Origin: Marinobacter sp050379415
GTDB lineage: Bacteria > Pseudomonadota > Gammaproteobacteria > Pseudomonadales > Oleiphilaceae
Reading direction: 5' to 3'
NCBI RefSeq assembly: GCF_050379415.1
Contig: NZ_JBNRLS010000004.1
Span: 310,001 to 374,000, forward strand
DNA length: 64,000 bases
Below are positions 1-7,373 of the stretch, in pieces (the first letter of the stretch is position 1; every line of letters starts with the position of its first letter). The notes beneath the pieces were generated by a model. That model did no database searches. It was not told the origin of the DNA and was given only the letters and a program-made list of their open reading frames with translations. A program made the position numbers and the translations under genes.

Positions 1-440
1 TGTGCAACCTCAACCAGCAATGCATCGCCGGCAGGGTGCCCATACCTGTCGTTTACCGCTTTGAAACCATCAAGATCCATGAGCAGCACCGCTCCGTGAT
101 CCTTGTGCCGGATGCTGCCGGCCAAAGCCTTTTCCAGGTGGCTCATCAATAGTCGCCGGTTTGCCAGCTTGGTTAATGGATCAACATTCGCCAGATGGCG
201 GATTCTGGCCAAGGCATCATCTCTGGCGGACACAAAAGGCTTGATAACCCAGAGGTAGATGGCCGGAGTGGAGAGGAAGGCGAGTGCCGCGGCATCCAGA
301 ACCGCCTCGGTGAATGTGCTGGCGTTATGGGGGACAGCTCGTAAAACCAGCATCACCAGGAATTCTGCCATTATGATAATGGCGACAATCCGCAGGATGA
401 CATCTTTGATGGTAAGCAGCTTCATGGATGGTCTCATCAT
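1..440 (-). CDS. Membrane-anchored GGDEF protein, N-terminal part only (runs off the window)
   Basis: The frame is open to base 1, so the C-terminus is missing. The first 60 residues hold two hydrophobic segments (around IVAIIIMAEFLVML and LAFLSTPAIYLWVI). A short linker follows, then the start of a GGDEF domain: DPLTKLANRR and LLMDLDGFKAVNDRYGH. The GG(D/E)EF signature itself would lie outside the window, so cyclic-di-GMP synthesis is inferred, not shown. Three in-frame ATGs (440, 437, 425) compete and none has a strong ribosome site; the longest is given. Confidence 0.85.
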   Translation of the reverse strand, partial: MMRPSMKLLTIKDVILRIVAIIIMAEFLVMLVLRAVPHNASTFTEAVLDAAALAFLSTPAIYLWVIKPFVSARDDALARIRHLANVDPLTKLANRRLLMSHLEKALAGSIRHKDHGAVLLMDLDGFKAVNDRYGHPAGDALLVEVA

Positions 441-513
441 TGCCGGGTAAGGATTTGAATGTACGTAACAGCCGGCGCAAACGAGCCATTATCCGCTGCA
501 ATACGCGGTGTTT

Positions 514-882
514 CTACCGGGCGTCTTCCACAAAGTGTGGATAGATCCATCCGAACAAAATCAGCAGAACTCCGGGCGCAGCCAGCTGAATTGGCGCGAC
601 CTTCACGCGCAGCCGTGACCAACCCGCAGCAATCGCCCCCAGAGCAACAGTTATCAGGGCGAATGAAGCCCCGTTAAATGGATTGCCGTTGATCCACGCC
701 AGAACACTCACCGAGGTAACCGGCAACGCCAGGAAGAACCCAGCCACTTGCCGTGTTGGGCAAATACCGGAGACGAGCGTTAGAACGAGAATCAGAAAGT
801 AGCCATGCCACAGGACGGCGAGCAGGCGCCAGTCATTGGCTACTGCACGGAGGCCAGAGTATTTCCTCAGGTGACACCACAC
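514..882 (-). CDS. Small hydrophobic membrane protein, unknown function
   Basis: 122 residues with about four hydrophobic stretches (LLAVLWHGYFLILVLTLV, VAGFFLALPVTSVSVLAWI, FALITVALGAIAAG, LAAPGVLLILFGWIY), so probably a polytopic inner-membrane protein. Its start overlaps the end of the upstream SecD-P1-like gene by 16 bases, which suggests co-transcription and coupled translation. I do not recognise a family. It is the last gene of a three-gene minus-strand run (DUF2703, SecD-P1-like, this gene). Confidence 0.6.
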   Translation of the reverse strand: MWCHLRKYSGLRAVANDWRLLAVLWHGYFLILVLTLVSGICPTRQVAGFFLALPVTSVSVLAWINGNPFNGASFALITVALGAIAAGWSRLRVKVAPIQLAAPGVLLILFGWIYPHFVEDAR

Positions 883-1253
883 GGACCTGATGGCAAATCG
901 TCTTCCAGAATCCGCTGCCAGGCCAGAGCTTCTTCCCGGGAAACAAAATGCCCGCCTAGCCTACGGCTATCAAGAGGCATCCATATTGTGAATCTGGCAA
1001 ACTGGCGAGCACCCGCTTCAATGCGGATTGTCTTTCCAGCATTTTCCCTGGTGAATGCTTGAAAGCTCTCGGCTCCAGCCTCCGTCAGTCCGATATAAAC
1101 CGGCCACCCGCCCTGGGCTGCCGGCTCGCCCACCAAAGATTTCTCCACGTAAGGCGCGCACAAAGCAAACACCGGTTCAGACTCGGCGCTCGCAAGACTG
1201 GATAAACACAAACAGAGCACGCCGGAATACCACGATCTTACGGAAAGCTTCAT
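867..1253 (-). CDS. Secreted stand-alone SecD P1-head-like protein
   Basis: 128 residues. MKLSVRSWYSGVLCLCLSSLASAE is a signal peptide, which is why the start at 1253 is preferred over an upstream in-frame start. The mature part contains PVYIGLTEAGAESF, FTRENAGKTIRI and GGHFVSREEALAWQRIL. These match the pattern of the P1 head subdomain of SecD (V-Y-x-x-L ... F-x-x-x-T-x-x-N-x-G-K ... G-x-F-x-x-x-E-A-x-x-L). Full SecD has about 600 residues and six membrane helices; none is present here, so this is a lone periplasmic module. Two cysteines (after ALCAPY and at SGPCG) could form a disulfide. Sixteen bases follow the DUF2703 stop. The function is unknown. Confidence 0.65.
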   Translation of the reverse strand: MKLSVRSWYSGVLCLCLSSLASAESEPVFALCAPYVEKSLVGEPAAQGGWPVYIGLTEAGAESFQAFTRENAGKTIRIEAGARQFARFTIWMPLDSRRLGGHFVSREEALAWQRILEDDLPSGPCGVT

Positions 1254-1269
1254 TGTTGCTCCACTACCA

Positions 1270-1731
1270 CTACGATGCGGGGCAACAGCCACCGCTATCT
1301 TTCGGTGCACATGCTTCAGGGCCACACTCTTCCGGGAATTCGGCGTCGAGCAGCTGTGCGCCCGCCATGAGTCCGGCCTTTATGATCAGTTGAGGAGGAA
1401 TGGCCTCGTAGGTCTCTCCGCCGACCGTCACCGTTCGGCACTCCGCCTCACCGCAGGTCGAACAGCATTGGCTTTGGCCAGTTGTTGCCGACAACCACTC
1501 TTCGAGCGGCTTGCCGCCAATCCAGATCCGATTGGATTGCAGCGGGTCTTCATCGAATGTGGCCGGATCAACCATATGTTTTTCCAGAACGACGTCTATG
1601 TCCAGTTCTTTGAGGGCACGCCGAAGCTTGTGAACTGCACCCTCTACAGCCGTTTCCGTAGCGCCGCAGCGGTCGCAGGTTCTCCCCTGGTCATCGACCA
1701 GGCGCTGCCACCGAATAGTCAGTGCTTTCAT
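1270..1731 (-). CDS. DUF2703-type cysteine-rich protein
   Basis: 153 residues from ATG 1731, preceded by a GGAAGGGATGAG ribosome site. The N-terminus (MKALTIRWQRLVDDQGRTCDRCG) and the HKLRRALKELDIDVVLEKH stretch fit the DUF2703 family. There is a CDRC pair near the start, a CCSTCGEAEC cluster in the middle and a C-x4-C plus CC tail (CGPEACAP...GGCCPAS). This pattern suggests metal or metalloid binding, but the ligand cannot be read from the sequence. It is the first gene of the minus-strand run. A longer in-frame extension to 1959 has no ribosome site and looks non-coding. Confidence 0.75.
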   Translation of the reverse strand: MKALTIRWQRLVDDQGRTCDRCGATETAVEGAVHKLRRALKELDIDVVLEKHMVDPATFDEDPLQSNRIWIGGKPLEEWLSATTGQSQCCSTCGEAECRTVTVGGETYEAIPPQLIIKAGLMAGAQLLDAEFPEECGPEACAPKDSGGCCPAS

Positions 1732-1947
1732 CTCATCCCTTCCTCTCATGCCGTTTCTCGATAACTTGGCGCAGCCCAAAGTAGTCGGCAACGTCACGGC
1801 TATCAGAATGCGCTCCTTGCCTCGATTTATACAAGCCATCATCTGTTCCGAATCTGTACTTGATTTCTTCCCATGCTGAATAGCTTGATACCAATACCAA
1901 TGAACCAAACCATGAAAAGAAACCACCATCCCCGGACTGAAGCGGTC

Positions 1948-1979
1948 TTGTAAGAGCATGCTCCATTCTTAACTATAAT
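1948..1979 (+). promoter_or_regulatory. Probable sigma-70 promoter of the ACP-ligase-acyltransferase gene
   Basis: A perfect -10 box TATAAT lies at 1974-1979, 29 bases before the ATG at 2009. The only -35-like hexamer, TTGTAA at 1948-1953, gives a long 20-base spacer. Transcription would start near 1986, leaving a leader of about 23 bases that carries GGAGGG at 2000-2005. That also argues against the earlier in-frame ATG at 1985. Confidence 0.5.
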
Positions 1980-2008
1980 CGTCAATGAACCCTGTGTCTG
2001 GAGGGACC

Positions 2009-4852
2009 ATGGCGCATCCGGGAAATCAACGAAGCATGGAAGAAGACATGGCAGATGCTGTCTCGGAAACCATGGCCGAGGCGATGCCGAAAAACCGGGG
2101 GCGGCAACCCGAAGTCACCATGGACAGCAGGCTCGACAGCGATCTGGGCCTGGACAGCCTGACCCGCGCAGAATTGCTGGTAACGGTGGAGCGGAAATTC
2201 GGGGTTCAGCTGCCGGAACAGCTCCTCAGCGAGGCGGACACACCCCGTGACATTCTTGATGAGGTCATGCGCCTCAAGGGCGAGCAACCAGAGAAGAAAT
2301 CCGAAAGGCACCGGGCGGGAGGTAAAGAGACCGAAGCCGCTCTCGACGCCGGGAATGAAAACCGTGACCATTTCTCCGTTCCCGATTTTGAAACCCTGCA
2401 GGAAGCACTGAGCTGGCATGCACGGGAGCACCCTCATCGCACCTACCTTCACTGGATAAAGAGCTACGATGATGTGAGATCCCTAACCTTCGGGGATCTT
2501 CACAAAGGCGCCCTGAGAGTCGCCAATGGTCTGTTCCAGCACGACATCGAGCTGCGGGACACAATAGCCCTCATGCTCCCCACCAGTCACGACTACTTCT
2601 ACGGTTTTTTCGGCGCCCTCTATGCCAACGCCATACCTGTTCCCCTGTATCCGCCCATGAGGGCCTCAGAGATCGAAGAGCACCTGAAAAGACAGGCCGC
2701 GATTCTCAACAATGCACAGCCCCGGGTCATGATCACCGTGCCAGAAGCCAAAAAGCTCGCCGCCGTGGTCAAAGGCATGGTGCCGTCCCTTAAGCATGTA
2801 CTGACGCTGGATGAAATCTGGGCAAACTCCTTGGACCGGCCAGTAACGGGGGTCCAAGGCGACGACATTGCCTTCCTGCAATACACCTCAGGCAGCACAG
2901 GGAACCCCAAAGGCGTATCCCTGAGCCACGCCAATATTTTCGCCAATATAGGCGCCGGAAACGAGGTGATCCAGGTGGATCAGGGTGATGTGTTCGTAAG
3001 CTGGCTGCCCCTTTACCATGATATGGGGCTGATCGGCACCTGTCTGTCCAGCCTCTGGTATGGCTTGCATCTGGCAATCATGTCGCCACTGCTTTTTCTC
3101 ACCAGGCCCCAGTACTGGCTCTGGGCCATTGACAGGTTTGGCGGCACCCTCTCGCCGTCTCCCAATTTTGGTTACGAGCTCTGCCTGAAACGAATCCATG
3201 ATGAAGACATGGAAGGGCTGGACCTGAGCTCCTGGCGTGTGGCCTTCAACGGCGCCGAGCCGGTCAGCCCGGATACGGTGGCACGTTTTATCGAACGCTT
3301 CAGCAAGTGGGGATTCAGGGCCGAGTCCATGGCACCTGTCTACGGCCTGGCCGAGAACTGCGTGGCGCTGACCTTTCCCGAGGAGTCCCGGAAGCCCGTC
3401 ATCGACTACATTGACCGGGACAGATTCCAGAAAGACGGGGAGGCAAAACCGGTTCCCAACGGTGACAAATCCGCCCTCAGATTCGTGTCCTGCGGCAAGG
3501 TCATTCCAAACCATGACATCCGGATTGTGGATGATGACGGCAACGAACTGGGCGAACGACAGGAGGGTAACCTGCAGTTCACCGGCCCCTCGGCGACCAG
3601 GGGGTATTACCGGAATGAAGACAAGACGGCAGCGCTCTTTGACGGCCAGTGGCTGAATACCGGAGACAGGGGCTATATCGCCGATGGCGAACTCTACCTG
3701 ACCGGTCGAAACAAAGACCTGATCGTCCGGGCTGGCCGCAATATCTACCCAGGTGAAATCGAGGAGGCTGTGGGCGAGCTTGAACTGGTCCGGGCCGGCT
3801 GCGTTGTGGCTTTTGCATCGGGAATGGGAGAAAGCGAAGGGGAAAGGCTGATAGTGGTCGCCGAGACCCGTGAAAGGGACCAGAAAAAACTCGACGAAAT
3901 CAAAGAAAAAATCCACCGCATCGCTATGGACTCCCTGGGCATAGAGGTGGATGAGGTCCTCATGGTTCGTCCCCACACAGTGCCAAAGACCTCCAGCGGT
4001 AAACTGCGGCGCAACGACTGCCGGCTCCGATATGAGCGAGATGAACTTGAGCGCAAAAGCGAGCCCGTGTGGCGGCAGCTGGCCAGGCTGATCGGTGGCA
4101 CCTGGAGCCAGCAAGGACAGCGTAGCCTGAAAAGCGCTGCCCGCTGGCTCTATTCAGCCTGGAGTTGGACGGTGCTGGGCGTGATTTCGATACCGGTATG
4201 GCTTCTCGTCAATGTCCTTCCGGGTCTTCCGCTGCGCTGGCAGATAGCCCATTGGGGTGCCAGGTTGTTGGCCCTGTTCACCGGAACCCGGCTGAATGTG
4301 GAGGCAGCCGAAAGACTCAGGAAACTTCCGAAGGGCTGTATTATCGTTTCCAACCACACCAGCTACCTCGACTCCCTGGTATTGGCCGCACTGATTCCCG
4401 TGCCGGTGAGCTTCATTGCCAAGGCGGAGCTGATGAACGTTCGCGGCCTGAAGCGTTTTCTGACGCGCATGGGGATTGAACCCGTGGATCGCGCAGACGC
4501 TCAGAGCAGTGTAAGTGATTCAAGGCGGATTGCCGCGAACACCAAAAACCGCCGGCTGGTATTTTTCCCGGAGGGGAGTTTCGATGCGGCACCGGGCCTG
4601 CGACCCTTCCACATGGGTGCATTCATGACGGCAACGGTGCTGAAAGAAAAGGTCATACCTCTTGCCATCAGAGGTACGCGGCGCAAGCTTCCCGCGGACC
4701 GCTGGAATCCGAGGCCCGGGCCGGTGAGCGTGGTCATTGGTGAACCGATCCAGCCCGAAGGCGATGACTGGAAATCGGCGGTCCAGCTGCGGGACCGCGC
4801 ACGGAAAACCATACTTGAGATCAGCGGCGAGCCGGACCGGTTACTCCGCTAG
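2009..4852 (+). CDS. Trifunctional fusion: acyl carrier domain - fatty-acyl-AMP ligase - PlsC acyltransferase
   Basis: 947 residues from ATG 2009, six bases after GGAGGG. Residues about 35-90 form an acyl carrier domain with DSDLGLDSLTRAEL; the serine in GLDSL (residue 50) is the phosphopantetheine site. Residues about 130-690 are an AMP-forming adenylation domain: YTSGSTGNPKGVS near 292, the LPLYHDMGLIG motif, TGDRGYI, and the C-terminal SSGKLRR lysine. A hydrophobic linker (SWTVLGVISIPVWLLVNVLPGLP) follows. The last 200 residues are a lysophospholipid acyltransferase domain with NHTSYLDS and FFPEGSFD. The likely role is to activate a fatty acid, load it on the carrier and transfer it to a membrane lysolipid or glycerol phosphate. 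It resembles Aas in logic but has its own carrier and the reverse domain order. It stands alone, with no obvious operon partner. Confidence 0.88.
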   Translation: MAHPGNQRSMEEDMADAVSETMAEAMPKNRGRQPEVTMDSRLDSDLGLDSLTRAELLVTVERKFGVQLPEQLLSEADTPRDILDEVMRLKGEQPEKKSERHRAGGKETEAALDAGNENRDHFSVPDFETLQEALSWHAREHPHRTYLHWIKSYDDVRSLTFGDLHKGALRVANGLFQHDIELRDTIALMLPTSHDYFYGFFGALYANAIPVPLYPPMRASEIEEHLKRQAAILNNAQPRVMITVPEAKKLAAVVKGMVPSLKHVLTLDEIWANSLDRPVTGVQGDDIAFLQYTSGSTGNPKGVSLSHANIFANIGAGNEVIQVDQGDVFVSWLPLYHDMGLIGTCLSSLWYGLHLAIMSPLLFLTRPQYWLWAIDRFGGTLSPSPNFGYELCLKRIHDEDMEGLDLSSWRVAFNGAEPVSPDTVARFIERFSKWGFRAESMAPVYGLAENCVALTFPEESRKPVIDYIDRDRFQKDGEAKPVPNGDKSALRFVSCGKVIPNHDIRIVDDDGNELGERQEGNLQFTGPSATRGYYRNEDKTAALFDGQWLNTGDRGYIADGELYLTGRNKDLIVRAGRNIYPGEIEEAVGELELVRAGCVVAFASGMGESEGERLIVVAETRERDQKKLDEIKEKIHRIAMDSLGIEVDEVLMVRPHTVPKTSSGKLRRNDCRLRYERDELERKSEPVWRQLARLIGGTWSQQGQRSLKSAARWLYSAWSWTVLGVISIPVWLLVNVLPGLPLRWQIAHWGARLLALFTGTRLNVEAAERLRKLPKGCIIVSNHTSYLDSLVLAALIPVPVSFIAKAELMNVRGLKRFLTRMGIEPVDRADAQSSVSDSRRIAANTKNRRLVFFPEGSFDAAPGLRPFHMGAFMTATVLKEKVIPLAIRGTRRKLPADRWNPRPGPVSVVIGEPIQPEGDDWKSAVQLRDRARKTILEISGEPDRLLR

Positions 4853-4868
4853 TAGCGTTGCCGCTACT
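4851..4868. terminator. Short perfect hairpin at the end of the fusion gene
   Basis: AGTAGCG (4851-4857), loop TTGC, CGCTACT (4862-4868): a seven-base perfect stem that begins inside the stop codon. No T-run follows, so it may be an RNA 3' end stabiliser or a weak terminator rather than a classic intrinsic terminator. It lies between convergent genes. Confidence 0.4.
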
Positions 4869-5001
4869 TATTAAACGTTTTCGGCCCGAATAATGCTGCG
4901 ATTGGTTATCCTGGCTCATCAGAAGGCCCCACCCAGAACAATGGATTGTGAGCAATTACCTGATCAACTTCTTGTTCAGAGCTGACATTGTGCGCCAGAA
5001 G

Positions 5002-5652
5002 TCATCGCTTGCGTAGGATGACGCGAAATAGTTTTCGGGGAAGCTTTCCCTCTTCAAATTCATCTACACCCAGTATCTCGTACCCCTTCGCCAAACGCTC
5101 AACCTTTTCCTTATTGAAGAAATGAACGATGAAGCTACCGACTTCATACAGGTCCTCACCCCGGTGGATTCCCGTTCCATAGTCGGGATCGCCGGTGTGC
5201 CGGACGGTATAAATGTGAAGGCCATTGGGACGCAAGACTCGCCTGACTTCCGCAGAGAGGAATTCCAGCTCAGCCGTAGTCAGAGCCATGCAGTACAACA
5301 TGTGCGAATAACAACCGTCGAACGATTCATCGTCGAAAGGCAACGGTTCCCGGACGTCATGTCGTACGGCAGTGACCGACTCAGTCAATCCCAGGCGCCG
5401 AGCCTTTTCCGCGATTGTATTCACCGCGATGTCTGAATAGTCGAGCACATGAACGCGAAAACCTGAGCGGGCAAAAAACAGCGTGTCCCGTCCTTGTCCA
5501 CCGCCCAACTCAAGAATCCTGATTTTGCCTTCCTTCTCGAATAATTCCGCAGCGGTCCGGGCTGGTTGACTCGGTTCGTTGCCAAATATTTCAGGCTTCT
5601 GGAGGAAAGTCTTTTGCCAGTGTTGCCGTTGGGCATCGAGGATGTCTTTCAT
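5002..5652 (-). CDS. Class I SAM-dependent methyltransferase
   Basis: 216 residues. The SAM-binding motif I is ILELGGGQGRDTLFFA; post-I acidic residue is in VHVLDYSD; motif II/III regions are DDESFDGCYSHML and EVRRVLRPNGLHIYTV. The fold is a methyltransferase type 11/25 domain, with a C-terminal tail that is not diagnostic. The substrate is unknown. It reads leftward after another methyltransferase and a SHOCT-like remnant, with 135 bases between the two methyltransferase genes, so co-transcription is possible. The start ATG at 5652 has only a weak upstream site. Confidence 0.85.
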   Translation of the reverse strand: MKDILDAQRQHWQKTFLQKPEIFGNEPSQPARTAAELFEKEGKIRILELGGGQGRDTLFFARSGFRVHVLDYSDIAVNTIAEKARRLGLTESVTAVRHDVREPLPFDDESFDGCYSHMLYCMALTTAELEFLSAEVRRVLRPNGLHIYTVRHTGDPDYGTGIHRGEDLYEVGSFIVHFFNKEKVERLAKGYEILGVDEFEEGKLPRKLFRVILRKR

Positions 5653-5690
5653 ACGGATTGTCCCAGTCAGCTTTGAAGGTCCTTTTTCCC

Positions 5691-5787
5691 TTATTCGGAT
5701 TCCTCTCGCGCAATCTCTCCCTTCGCATAGCGTTTCTTGAACATTTCCATGGTCGTTTCGGAATCCTTGAGGTAGCTCGATGGCTTT
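5691..5787 (-). pseudogene. Orphan SHOCT-domain tail (gene remnant)
   Basis: Reading leftward, a short frame gives ...YLKDSETTMEMFKKRYAKGEIAREESE then stop at 5693-5691. The pattern (ten or so residues, then F-K-K-R-Y-A-K-G-E-I-x-x-E-E) is that of the SHOCT oligomerisation tail found at the C-terminus of many small proteins. Upstream, the frame hits a stop just past 5800 inside the end of the neighbouring methyltransferase, and there is no start codon before an internal ATG that would leave only 19 residues. The simplest reading is the surviving end of an older gene replaced at its 5' side. Confidence 0.5.
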
Positions 5788-6552
5788 TCAGGCCTGCTTG
5801 AGGAAGAGCCGCGGCATCAGCGCGAACACTCCCCAGCCAAGATATTCGCGTGTGTACGCAGCATAGCGCTCAGGCTCCGAGATCAACTTGGATTGCACCT
5901 CTTGGGCCAATTCATCATCGGGATTGGCTTCAAGCCATCGGCGCATAGTGAACCATTTGGCCGCCTCGTATCTGTCCCAATCGTCTTGATTAGCCAAAAC
6001 CATTTCAATCACGTCGTAACCCAGGCGGCCGAAAGATGCGACCAGTTCTGGCAGCACAAGGAAGTCAGAGATTGCGGTCGCCAGACAACCCTTGGCAATT
6101 TCTTCCGTGGGTGGCAATTGCCGCCAGTAAGGCTCGCCGACAAGGATGATTCCGCCAGTGCTTAGGCTCCGCGCCAGAAGCTCAATCGTCCCGGCGACAC
6201 CCCCACCGATCCAGGAAGCACCCAAGCAGGCCGCCACATCGACCTTTTCGTCCGAGACATAGTCTGCCGCATCGTCATGGATGAACTGGACTTGATGGTC
6301 CACGCACAGTTCTTCGGCACGAAGTATAGCCTGCTCAGTGAACAATTGGCTCATGTCGACACCGGTGCCAATGACACCGTAATCACGTGCCCATGTGCAC
6401 AGCATCTCGCCAGAGCCACTGCCAATATCAAGAACCCGGGTACCCGATTCCAGATGCAGGGCTGCACCAAGAGTCGCAAGCTTTTCGGGTGTGAACGGGT
6501 TATGGATGCGGTGCGCACTTTCCATAATGTTGAAGATGCGTGGGATGTCCAT
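5788..6552 (-). CDS. SAM-dependent methyltransferase
   Basis: 254 residues. Motif I is VLDIGSGSGEMLCTWA; then GVDMSQLF, the acidic HDDAADYV and VDVAACLGASW. The later GGIILVGEPYWRQLP is the typical post-catalytic strand. The substrate is unknown. The N-terminus (MDIPRIFNIMESAHRIHNPFTPEKLATLG) is intact and follows a plausible GTAAGGA site. A GTTAGGC heptamer lies 42 bases upstream at 6594-6600, the form of an integron recombination core, so this may be a former cassette gene. It reads in the same direction as its neighbours. Confidence 0.85.
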   Translation of the reverse strand: MDIPRIFNIMESAHRIHNPFTPEKLATLGAALHLESGTRVLDIGSGSGEMLCTWARDYGVIGTGVDMSQLFTEQAILRAEELCVDHQVQFIHDDAADYVSDEKVDVAACLGASWIGGGVAGTIELLARSLSTGGIILVGEPYWRQLPPTEEIAKGCLATAISDFLVLPELVASFGRLGYDVIEMVLANQDDWDRYEAAKWFTMRRWLEANPDDELAQEVQSKLISEPERYAAYTREYLGWGVFALMPRLFLKQA

Positions 6553-6618
6553 TGCGTAGATTTCCTTACAGGTGCTAATGGGGTCGCTAAAGGCCTAACG
6601 CCAAGGCAGGACATCCTT

Positions 6619-7269
6619 TCAACAGGACGGGGCATCCGCACTGGAACGATCCTGTCTCCTCAACAAGACAATCGCCAACACCATCTGCCATGCCAAGTAG
6701 CCATATTGCGCGAGGCGTTCGGTGGCGCCCAGCCAAGGCGTCGGTTCGTTCAGCTCCAACGCTGGCGCATAGGAGAATGCGAAGATAGCGGGCACCAGCA
6801 TGATGATAACCGTTACCGCGGAATAGATGCGAAGTCCACCGCGAAATGCGGCGATCGCGAGGATGAGGCTCAGCAGCACGAACGGATTGGTCGCCAGTAT
6901 CAGGTGCATCGTATCCGTGAAGGTTCGCTCGGCGCCTCGCATGTGCATCGGAAAGACATTCCAAATGAGCAAGCCGACGACTGCGGAGCCGGCGAACGTC
7001 AGCGCGAGTACACGGACCAGGCGCCTGGCATCAGCGGTGCGCCACACGCCGACAGCGAAGGCAAACAGGAGCACGCTGGACAGGCTGAACAGCGGAACGA
7101 CCCAGCGACTGGTGGGCGCGCCGACCGCGAACAGCTCACTGACGGCCTGTCCACGGAGACTGTAGCCCGGATACAGGAAGCTTGCTATGAGGTCGACGGC
7201 AATGTAAGCGAGGCCGGACAGTATGCCGCACCACAACAGCAGCTTATTGGTCTTGGTGTCTATGTCCAT
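6619..7269 (-). CDS. DUF998 family integral membrane protein
   Basis: 216 residues from ATG 7269. Six hydrophobic segments are visible: LLLWCGILSGLAYIAVDLIA, VPLFSLSSVLLFAFAVGVW, VLALTFAGSAVVGLLIW, PFVLLSLILAIAAF, YSAVTVIIMLVPAIFAF and YGYLAWQMVLAIVLL. FLYPGYSLRGQAVSEL near residue 35 is the typical DUF998 signature (P-G-Y-S-x-x-x-x-x-I/V-S-E-L). No enzymatic function is known. The gene sits between GTTAGGC heptamers at 7301-7306 and 6594-6600, as an integron cassette would. A longer in-frame version to 7353 would translate through the repeat and has no ribosome site. Confidence 0.8.
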   Translation of the reverse strand: MDIDTKTNKLLLWCGILSGLAYIAVDLIASFLYPGYSLRGQAVSELFAVGAPTSRWVVPLFSLSSVLLFAFAVGVWRTADARRLVRVLALTFAGSAVVGLLIWNVFPMHMRGAERTFTDTMHLILATNPFVLLSLILAIAAFRGGLRIYSAVTVIIMLVPAIFAFSYAPALELNEPTPWLGATERLAQYGYLAWQMVLAIVLLRRQDRSSADAPSC

Positions 7270-7299
7270 GATGCCACGTGTCGTGCCTTGGCAATGCCG

Positions 7300-7337
7300 C
7301 CTAACAGCTAATTGTATGATCGCGTTCGCATAACTCC
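7300..7337 (-). repeat. Cassette-boundary-like repeat, copy 1
   Basis: On the plus strand this starts CCTAACAGC, continues through CGTTCGCA and ends AACTCCG. It matches 19364-19401 at about 32 of 38 positions. On the minus strand it ends in GTTAGGC, which fits the GTTRRRY core of integron attachment sites. In both copies a minus-strand gene begins just after that core. No complete complementary RYYYAAC arm was found nearby, so it may be half of a decayed attC site. Confidence 0.5.
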
Positions 7338-7373
7338 GCCTGAAGCACCCCATCAGGGAAAGATAGATAATCG

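Noticed and set aside
1733..1966. 77-codon minus-strand frame just upstream of the DUF2703 gene
   Set aside because: Its stop lies next to the DUF2703 ribosome site, but the frame has no ribosome site of its own and no recognisable family. Left uncalled, although a small leader gene is not excluded.
2888..4114. 408-codon frame antisense to the ligase domain
   Set aside because: The plus-strand protein is a complete, motif-rich ligase; the antisense product shows no domain and arises from GC-rich codon periodicity.
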